A stretch of 5,799 nt of DNA from Desulfobacterales bacterium (lineage in GTDB: Bacteria > Desulfobacterota > DSM-4660 > Desulfatiglandales > Desulfatiglandaceae). The position numbers were made by a program, and so were the translations under genes. The stretch spans positions 1-5,799 of the forward strand of contig JAIOSR010000271.1 in NCBI GenBank assembly GCA_021107495.1, given 5' to 3'. The notes beneath the pieces were generated by a model that worked only from the letters and a program-made list of their open reading frames with translations, had not been told where the DNA came from and ran no database searches. The first letter of the stretch is position 1. Every line of letters begins with the position of its first letter. Shown in pieces: positions 1 through 3,481 of this stretch.

Positions 1-23
1 CCACACTTATGGGGGGCAAGCTC

Positions 24-63
24 TGAATTCCGACCTCAGACCTCTGCCCTCTGTCTTTTCACT
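24..63. repeat. 40-bp dispersed repeat, copy 1
   Basis: Bases 24-63 are identical to 2988-3027 in the same orientation, 40 of 40 positions by eye. The unit is internally built from degenerate heptamers of the type GACCTCA, GACCTCT, GCCCTCT. In both places it is followed directly by a run of octamers of the type TTGACCCC. No open reading frame crosses both copies in a conserved way, so it is an intergenic repeat rather than coding sequence. Confidence 0.9.
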
Positions 64-94
64 CGAACCCCTGACCCCTTGACCCCTGGAACCC
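63..94. repeat. Degenerate octamer array (4 units), copy 1
   Basis: Four back-to-back octamers are visible: TCGAACCC, CTGACCCC, TTGACCCC and TGGAACCC. They approximate TNGANCCC and begin at the last base of the 40-bp repeat. A matching four-unit array follows the second repeat copy at 3027-3058, and an opposed set lies at 2900-2960. The octamer order differs between copies, so the arrays have diverged or been shuffled separately from the perfectly conserved 40-bp part. Confidence 0.75.
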
Positions 95-250
95 TTCATT
101 TAGATCAACTCTTTTAAAGATGATCCTAATATAATAATTAATAATGATAGATTTATATCTTTTTCTAAAAGATCAATTCAAAATATCATAATTTTTGTTA
201 ATTGTCAAGAAATGAGTGTATCGGTTCAATAAGTGGCGGAGTTAGTCCAT

Positions 251-271
251 AATGGCCCTACAAAGGCCGTT
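251..271 (-). other. Small hairpin in the 3' region of the operon
   Basis: Read on the minus strand, AACGGCC and GGCCATT pair over 7 bp (one G-U) around a 7-nt loop, about 90 nt after the flavin reductase stop. It is the best-formed hairpin I noticed in the operon's trailing region, but no T-run follows on the minus strand. It is not a classic intrinsic terminator and could be an mRNA 3' stabilising structure or chance. Confidence 0.3.
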
Positions 272-359
272 GTTATTCCAGGGATGTCAGTATAAATACA
301 AATCAGGTCTTCTCGAAATATTGAAGAGATAACAAAGAATCTGAGCGGATCAGTGGAAG

Positions 360-833
360 TCAGTCTTTCCCAATATACACGCCGGAGTAATCAAGGGTGC
401 TCAATGGCGGTTTCTCCGAAAAAACCTGTGCATCTTTGACTTCCCCTATGAAAAGGGTGTGATTCCCCGGACTGTAGTCTGCAGTGACCTCACATTCCAT
501 ATAGGCCAAGCAATCCTTTAATACGGGGCAGCCGGTTTTCCCTTCGAACCAGCTAATGGACTCGAATTTGGACTCCGGGTCAGGGCCCTTAAATCGTTCC
601 AGGAAATCGTTCCGGTCTCTTGCCAACACATGCAGGACAAAATGGCCGCTTTGTCTTATGAGGTTGTTGGAATATCGGTTCGGATGGACGGCGATCATAA
701 TCAAGGGCGGATCATGGGAAATCTGGGAAACCCATGAGGCAATCATTCCGTTTATTTCAGATTTATGACGGGTGGTCAGAACATAGATGCCGTAAGTCAT
801 TTTTCCGAGGGCCTGTAGCCATGTCTTTTCCAT
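360..833 (-). CDS. Flavin reductase-like domain protein (Hrb N-terminal type)
   Basis: This 157-residue protein belongs to the FMN-binding flavin reductase-like family (split beta-barrel). The order of motifs resembles the N-terminal domain of Moorella high-molecular-weight rubredoxin (Hrb): TYGIYVLTT near residue 13, INGMIASWVSQIS near 27, DPPLIMIAV near 41, a FLERFKG stretch near 78, and HTLFIGEV near 125. The fused C-terminal rubredoxin domain of Hrb is absent. The protein ends in YIGKD with no CxxC pairs, so it is a stand-alone flavin domain. The family reduces FMN with NAD(P)H or passes electrons to rubredoxin or flavodiiron partners; the partner here is unknown. It is cytoplasmic, with no signal peptide or membrane helix. 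The ATG at 833 follows a GAGG 10 nt upstream that lies just past the rnhA stop, with a 15-nt gap between genes. It is the last gene of the rex operon. The domain call is firm and the substrate is not. Confidence 0.88.
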   Translation of the reverse strand: MEKTWLQALGKMTYGIYVLTTRHKSEINGMIASWVSQISHDPPLIMIAVHPNRYSNNLIRQSGHFVLHVLARDRNDFLERFKGPDPESKFESISWFEGKTGCPVLKDCLAYMECEVTADYSPGNHTLFIGEVKDAQVFSEKPPLSTLDYSGVYIGKD

Positions 834-848
834 AAACGTCTTGCCTCG

Positions 849-1307
849 TCAACGGGATCGCCGGCAGTCTTTAATAGCGTCCCTGGCTAATTGATCGCAA
901 CGTTCGTTTTCCTGATGCCCGTCATGGCCCTTGGTCCATATCCAACTGATCTGGTGAGCCTGGTTCAATTTTATCAATTCTTCCCACAAATCCCTGTTTA
1001 AGACAGGCTTTTTCTGGGAATTCAACCATTTTCGCCTGACCCATCCGGGCAACCATTCCGTCATCCCCTTAACAACGTAACTTGAATCCGTAGTGACCTT
1101 TACCTTGCAGGGTCTTTTAAGTTGTCGCAATGCCTCAATGATGGCCGTCATTTCCATACGATTATTGGTGGTTTCAGTCTCACGTCCCGAGATTTCCTTG
1201 ACCTGCCTGCGATATTTCAAAATTGCCCCATATCCGCCCGGACCGGGATTGCCGCTGCAGGCCCCGTCGGTAAATATCTCCACTATGTCATGCGTTTCAT
1301 TGCTCAT
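849..1307 (-). CDS. rnhA: Ribonuclease HI
   Basis: A complete 152-residue RNase HI, the usual length for the bacterial enzyme. It cuts the RNA strand of RNA/DNA hybrids with divalent metal. The catalytic set is intact: D14 in FTDGACSGNPGPGGYG, E52 in NRMEMTA, D74 in TTDSSYV, and D138 in ENERCDQLA, plus the flexible-loop histidine H128 in TKGHDGH. These match E. coli D10, E48, D70, D134 and H124. The basic handle region (GWVRRKWLNSQKKP, residues 88-101) is present, so it is the classical HI type. The ATG at 1307 overlaps the end of the DUF1573 gene by 11 nt. The upstream sequence is A-rich (AAAGAAAAAAC) with no good Shine-Dalgarno, which suggests coupled translation. If so, output depends on ribosomes finishing the upstream gene, which itself depends on UGA readthrough. 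It ends with TGA. Confidence 0.97.
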   Translation of the reverse strand: MSNETHDIVEIFTDGACSGNPGPGGYGAILKYRRQVKEISGRETETTNNRMEMTAIIEALRQLKRPCKVKVTTDSSYVVKGMTEWLPGWVRRKWLNSQKKPVLNRDLWEELIKLNQAHQISWIWTKGHDGHQENERCDQLARDAIKDCRRSR

Positions 1308-2004
1308 GTTTTTTCTTTAAAAAACGGCCCTTGATCAATATGGTTATTTCCGGTTTTTCAGGGTAATTAGTCTTAATCTTCAAAAAGCCTCGATAGGTCT
1401 GAGGGGGACCGGGGATGCTTGTAAAACGGATTTGGAACATGCGGCCTTCTTCAATTTCCATAATTGTGTATGTCAATTTTTCAGAGAGATTAAACTGCCC
1501 GGCCGTGAGAGTCAGGGGCATGTCCAGTCCGGCTTTGACTTCGACTACCCTGGTGATACTCTGGTCTTCATTTCCGACCAGATATATCTTTGGCGTGGTG
1601 ATCCGGATGATGGGCCTGACTAAAGCCGTTATACCTAACCTTACAATACTCTTAACGGGGTCGTTCGAATAGACCCTGGCAGTCCTGCTGATTTTTCCCT
1701 GACGATTCCTGGTCCGCATGCTAAGTCTGATTTTTCCCTCCCCGCCCGGGGGAATGGCCTTATCAAAATTGACCACTGTGCACCCTCAACCGGGTTTAAC
1801 CTTTCTTATCTCAAGAGTTTGATCTCCCTGGTTGAACACGCGAAAAGCATGGGAAACAGTCTTTCCTTCTTTCACTTCCCCAAAGTCGAACTTCAACTCC
1901 TCTAAAACCATTTTGGGCCCTTGGTTTTCCAGGGCCAGTGCGGAATGCACGAAAAATACAGAAAAAAAGGCACATGCCAGTGCCATGTTGAAATACTTTT
2001 TCAC
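1297..2004 (-). CDS. Exported DUF1573 protein, probable selenoprotein (in-frame TGA = Sec73)
   Basis: Read through one TGA, this is a 235-residue protein. Residues 1-24 are a Sec signal peptide (KK, hydrophobic core, A-L-A before the cut), so the mature protein should be periplasmic. Residues 39 to about 125 match DUF1573, an Ig-like beta-sandwich of the ASH/MSP type: FDFGEVKEGKTVSHAF, FNQGDQTLEI, then KVKPG-U-GCTVV and IPPGGEGKIRL. A second similar beta-rich domain fills about 130-230. Family members carry Cys-Gly-Cys-Thr where this has TGA-Gly-Cys-Thr, so the TGA replaces the first Cys. The remaining C75 is the only cysteine of the mature chain. The GTG start at 2004 has GGAGGA 6 nt upstream. 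A ribosome could in principle restart at GTG 1776, but that would lack the export signal and half a domain. A nonsense mutation or base error is the alternative; selenocysteine fits better. The molecular role of DUF1573 is not established. Confidence 0.8.
1738..1754 (-). promoter_or_regulatory. Candidate bacterial SECIS hairpin
   Basis: On the transcript, UUCCCC pairs with GGGGAG (four G-C pairs, one U-A, one U-G) around the loop CGGGC. The loop starts 37 nt after the UGA, which I recall as the long end of the range used for bacterial SECIS elements, and it has a G at its second position. A weaker alternative pairs 1771-1777 with 1753-1759, with an 11-nt loop starting 15 nt after the UGA. The two share bases, so only one can form. 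This is a structural guess by eye; no folding energy was computed. Confidence 0.4.
1786..1788 (-). other. In-frame TGA, candidate selenocysteine codon
   Basis: Read on the minus strand the codons are AAA CCC GGT TGA GGG TGC ACA GTG, giving K-P-G-U-G-C-T-V. The codon is the 73rd of the frame that opens at 2004. The frame remains open for 162 further codons to a second TGA at 1297-1299. The position corresponds to the first cysteine of the DUF1573 CGCT motif. TGA is one base away from TGC and TGT. Confidence 0.75.
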
Positions 2005-2010
2005 GGCTCG

Positions 2011-2016
2011 TCCTCC
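2011..2016 (-). promoter_or_regulatory. Strong Shine-Dalgarno fixing the DUF1573 GTG start
   Basis: GGAGGA on the minus strand sits 6 nt before the GTG at 2002-2004 and within the 17-nt gap after the rex stop. It supports this GTG over the later ATG at codon 7, which would shorten the positively charged N-region of the signal peptide. Confidence 0.8.
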
Positions 2017-2021
2017 GGGGC

Positions 2022-2663
2022 TTAAATCCCGATTTCATGATTCAGTTTATAGGTAAGAATATCCAGCCTTACAGTGAAATCAATGTTTTCGACCATACAA
2101 CAGTCAGGAACTTGAATTCTTGTGGGAGAAAAATTCAGGATGGCATTTACCCGTGAATCGACGAAAAGGTCTGCCACCCCTTGAGCAGCTGAAGGGGGTG
2201 TTGCGATCACCCCGATTTCGATATCTAATTCATCCACAACCCAGTCCAGATCTTTGATGTCTTTGATCTTCAGACCCGAAGGAGTGGTTTGTCCGATCTT
2301 CCGGGGATCATTATCAAAGGCGGCCACGCACTTGAATCCCCTCCAAGAGAGGTTCTGGCGTTCCATGAAGGCGGAACCCAGATTCCCAATACCCGTAACA
2401 GCCAGGTTCCAGTCTCGGTTAACGGCAAGTATTTTTTTGATCTGGCCCTGAAGATCTATCACATCATAACCCACTCCCCGTACACCGAATTCGCCGAAGT
2501 ACCCGAGATCCTTTCTCACCTGGGCGGGATTGACCTGACATAGCCAGGCCAGTTTTTCCGATGAGACCATGCGATAGCCATCAAATTCGAGTAATTCAAG
2601 CTGTCTGTAGTAGATAGAAAGCCTGGTGATGGTTGCCTTTGGTACTTTAGTTGTTTTTTTCAT
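2022..2663 (-). CDS. rex: Redox-sensing transcriptional repressor Rex
   Basis: This 213-residue protein is a full-length Rex, a dimeric repressor that leaves its operators when NADH rises relative to NAD+. The N-terminal winged helix spans about residues 8-80 (ATITRLSIYYRQLELL, then the conserved VRKDLGYFGEFGVRGVGY at 49-66). The Rossmann nucleotide-binding fold follows, with GIGNLG at 91-96 and FDNDP at 116-120; IATPPSAAQ at 153-161 and ILNFSPT at 175-181 are also typical. The frame is open further upstream to 2732, but the ATG at 2663 is preferred: AGGGGA lies 5 nt before it and MKKTTKVPKATITRL is the usual Rex N-terminus, while the extra 23 residues look non-coding. It is the first gene of the operon, 17 nt ahead of the DUF1573 gene. 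Rex genes are often autoregulated, but no canonical Rex box is seen here. Confidence 0.96.
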   Translation of the reverse strand: MKKTTKVPKATITRLSIYYRQLELLEFDGYRMVSSEKLAWLCQVNPAQVRKDLGYFGEFGVRGVGYDVIDLQGQIKKILAVNRDWNLAVTGIGNLGSAFMERQNLSWRGFKCVAAFDNDPRKIGQTTPSGLKIKDIKDLDWVVDELDIEIGVIATPPSAAQGVADLFVDSRVNAILNFSPTRIQVPDCCMVENIDFTVRLDILTYKLNHEIGI

Positions 2664-2761
2664 GCAAGTCCCCTGATGATTTAAATTGACGATTGACGGG
2701 TTTGTAACCCCGCATGCCCACCACGCCTGCATTCCATAATATTACGGCGGGCAGGTTTGAG

Positions 2762-2779
2762 CCTGTAAATATCTACAGG
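2762..2779. promoter_or_regulatory. 18-bp palindrome in the rex leader (operator or hairpin)
   Basis: CCTGTA-N6-TACAGG is a perfect 6-bp inverted repeat downstream of the predicted rex promoter. It has the overall length of a Rex box, but TGT and ACA are 8 nt apart rather than the 10 nt in TTGTGAA-N4-TTCACAA, so it is not a clear Rex site. On the plus strand it is followed by A and six Ts (2781-2786), which makes it resemble a weak terminator in that direction. Confidence 0.4.
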
Positions 2780-2808
2780 ATTTTTTGCTCAAGGTAAATA
2801 TAATTTGC

Positions 2809-2836
2809 ATTATAGGATCTTCTCCAGTTTAGTCCA
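2809..2836 (-). promoter_or_regulatory. Candidate sigma-70 promoter of the rex operon
   Basis: On the minus strand TGGACT (-35, 2831-2836) is separated by 16 bp from a perfect TATAAT (-10, 2809-2814). Transcription would begin near 2802, giving a leader of about 140 nt before the rex ATG. The -35 matches four of six consensus positions. The long leader leaves room for the palindrome at 2762-2779. Confidence 0.5.
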
Positions 2837-2890
2837 CCCTCCGCAGCCCGTCCTGCGCAGTTGCCTGCTACCGAGGACGGGTTGGAGAAG
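2819..2890. repeat. Nested inverted repeat
   Basis: CTTCTCCA (2819-2826) is matched by TGGAGAAG (2883-2890). Inside it, CCCGTCCT (2847-2854) is matched by AGGACGGG (2874-2881). All arms are perfect 8-mers. The right arms are almost adjacent (1 nt apart), while the left arms are separated by 20 nt, so the fold would have a one-sided bulge. The outer left arm overlaps the region between the -10 and -35 of the rex promoter. Confidence 0.65.
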
Positions 2891-2899
2891 AGGGGCCAG

Positions 2900-2960
2900 G
2901 GAGTCCAGGGCTCAAGGGTTTTTTAAAAGGGTTCGAGGATTCGAGGATTCCAGGGTTCAA
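2900..2960. repeat. Octamer array in opposed orientation
   Basis: Units GGAGTCCA and GGGCTCAA (2900-2915), then after a T/A-rich interruption GGGTTCGA, GGATTCGA, GGATTCCA and GGGTTCAA (2929-2960). These are reverse complements of the TNGANCCC octamers that follow the two 40-bp repeat copies. Together with 3027-3058 this makes a long imperfect inverted repeat flanking the 40-bp unit. Confidence 0.7.
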
Positions 2961-2987
2961 GTGGAGGATGTACGAATCCGCTTTTTT

Positions 2988-3027
2988 TGAATTCCGACCT
3001 CAGACCTCTGCCCTCTGTCTTTTCACT
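2988..3027. repeat. 40-bp dispersed repeat, copy 2
   Basis: Identical over 40 bp to 24-63 and in the same orientation. It lies 2.9 kb away, on the other side of the rex operon. The bases just outside differ (a T-run precedes this copy), so the repeat edge on the left is sharp. The right edge passes straight into the second octamer array. Confidence 0.9.
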
Positions 3028-3058
3028 TGACCCCTTGAATCCTTGACCCCTGGTACCC
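3027..3058. repeat. Degenerate octamer array (4 units), copy 2
   Basis: TTGACCCC, TTGAATCC, TTGACCCC and TGGTACCC run back to back directly after the second 40-bp repeat. They follow the same TNGANCCC pattern as 63-94, but with base differences and a different unit order. Confidence 0.75.
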
Positions 3059-3113
3059 TCTGGCATAACGCCTGCTCAATTGGAGATAACCCATTTATTT
3101 CGCCTTAATTAAC

Positions 3114-3315
3114 TAGTGTCCATCCAGAAATGGCCCTTTTTCACAATCCCCCGCCTGCTACGGGACAGGTCAGCGTCAATCGGCGGGATTCGTTGTGCGA
3201 CGTACTACAGTACGTCTCCGCCTAATCCCTTGATTTCCTTGTTATTGTAAAAAAATACTCATTTCTGAATCGGACACTTGCAAGTGCCCTTTTTTTCGTT
3301 TGTGGATGGGCACTA
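3114..3315. mobile_element. MITE-like element with nested inverted termini
   Basis: The outer ends TAGTGTCCATCC (3114-3125) and GGATGGGCACTA (3304-3315) are inverted repeats matching at 11 of 12 positions. A second pair makes an inner element: 3115-3132 (AGTGTCC, ATCCAGAAATG) matches 3260-3278 in inverted form with one extra base and one mismatch. Inside are a perfect hairpin GACGTAC-TACA-GTACGTC (3199-3216) and AATCCC/GGGATT arms (3145-3155, 3182-3190, 3224-3229) that allow alternative pairings. No coding capacity is present, so it would need a transposase from elsewhere. AACTAGT occurs at 3111-3117 and 3321-3327, but it overlaps the left end and is not a clean target duplication. Its identity as a mobile element rests on structure alone. 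Confidence 0.55.
3272..3296 (+). terminator. Terminator-like hairpin with T-run
   Basis: GGACACT and AGTGCCC form a 7-position stem with one A-C mismatch around the loop TGCA, followed by seven Ts (3290-3296). It is formed by two abutting element ends. In the plus direction it would end read-through transcription before the histidine kinase promoter at 3404-3432. Confidence 0.4.
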
Positions 3316-3403
3316 ACTACAACTAGTCGGAAGAGAATTCACATTATAAAGCACATGATCATGGTCCACAAGGGGATTTCCGGTCTTTTTGTGATATTAA
3401 ATA

Positions 3404-3432
3404 ATGACAATATTCGCAATGTGTTATATAAA
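3404..3432 (+). promoter_or_regulatory. Candidate sigma-70 promoter of the histidine kinase gene
   Basis: ATGACA (3404-3409) and TATAAA (3427-3432) are separated by 17 bp, and each matches five of six consensus bases. The start would be near 3439, about 43 nt before the ATG. The surrounding DNA is AT-rich, so some match is expected by chance, but spacing and position are good. Confidence 0.5.
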
Positions 3433-3481
3433 ATAAAAGCTATAAAGCATTTAAACACATTTCACCGGGGTACACATTGCC

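Larger units (their letters stand above)
1..359. other. Non-coding AT-rich flank downstream of the rex operon
   Basis: No credible gene is seen here. The left part (24-94) holds a 40-bp dispersed repeat and a short octamer array, listed separately. From about 95 to 230 the DNA is strongly AT-rich, with a small palindrome TCTTTTAAAGA at 110-120 bracketed by GATCA (103-107) and TGATC (121-125). A 7-bp hairpin lies at 251-271. The stretch is downstream of the last gene of the minus-strand operon, so it should hold the operon's transcription end, but I see no convincing hairpin followed by a T-run on the minus strand. Confidence 0.6.
2664..3481. other. Divergent, repeat-rich intergenic region
   Basis: These 818 bp separate rex (minus) from the histidine kinase gene (plus). 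No credible gene is present; a 61-codon plus-strand frame at 2805-2990 runs through the repeats and is rejected. In order the region holds a palindrome (2762-2779), the rex promoter (2809-2836), a nested inverted repeat (2819-2890), octamers (2900-2960), the second 40-bp repeat copy with octamers (2988-3058), a MITE-like element (3114-3315) and the kinase promoter (3404-3432). Confidence 0.85.

Noticed and set aside
251..271. Intrinsic terminator of the rex operon
   Set aside because: The hairpin is sound but has no T-run after it on the minus strand, so it is listed only as a hairpin.
1093..1334. Plus-strand open frames opposite rnhA
   Set aside because: They are antisense to a gene with all catalytic residues intact and have no supporting motifs.
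1297..1776. A separate 159-residue gene starting at GTG 1776, with the 72-codon upstream piece as another gene
   Set aside because: The break falls inside the conserved DUF1573 signature, both pieces share one frame, and the second piece would lack a signal peptide. The GAGG before GTG 1776 is noted, but a single recoded gene explains the data better.
1297..2004. Frameshifted pseudogene
   Set aside because: There is no change of frame: the TGA is in phase with both halves and everything else is intact. A point nonsense mutation remains possible but does not explain its exact placement on the conserved Cys.
2664..2732. N-terminal extension of Rex up to 2732
   Set aside because: The extra 23 residues do not resemble Rex, while ATG 2663 has a Shine-Dalgarno and the typical Rex N-terminus.
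2805..2990. 61-codon plus-strand open frame
   Set aside because: It runs through inverted repeats and octamer arrays, overlaps the rex promoter on the other strand and has no ribosome binding site or recognisable domain.
24..3027. CRISPR array based on the 40-bp repeat
   Set aside because: Only two copies exist, 2.9 kb apart with an operon between them, and there are no regular spacers.
3111..3327. AACTAGT at 3111-3117 and 3321-3327 as target-site duplication of the MITE-like element
   Set aside because: The left copy overlaps the element's own terminus and the right copy is 5 nt beyond the outer end, so the geometry is wrong for a simple insertion.
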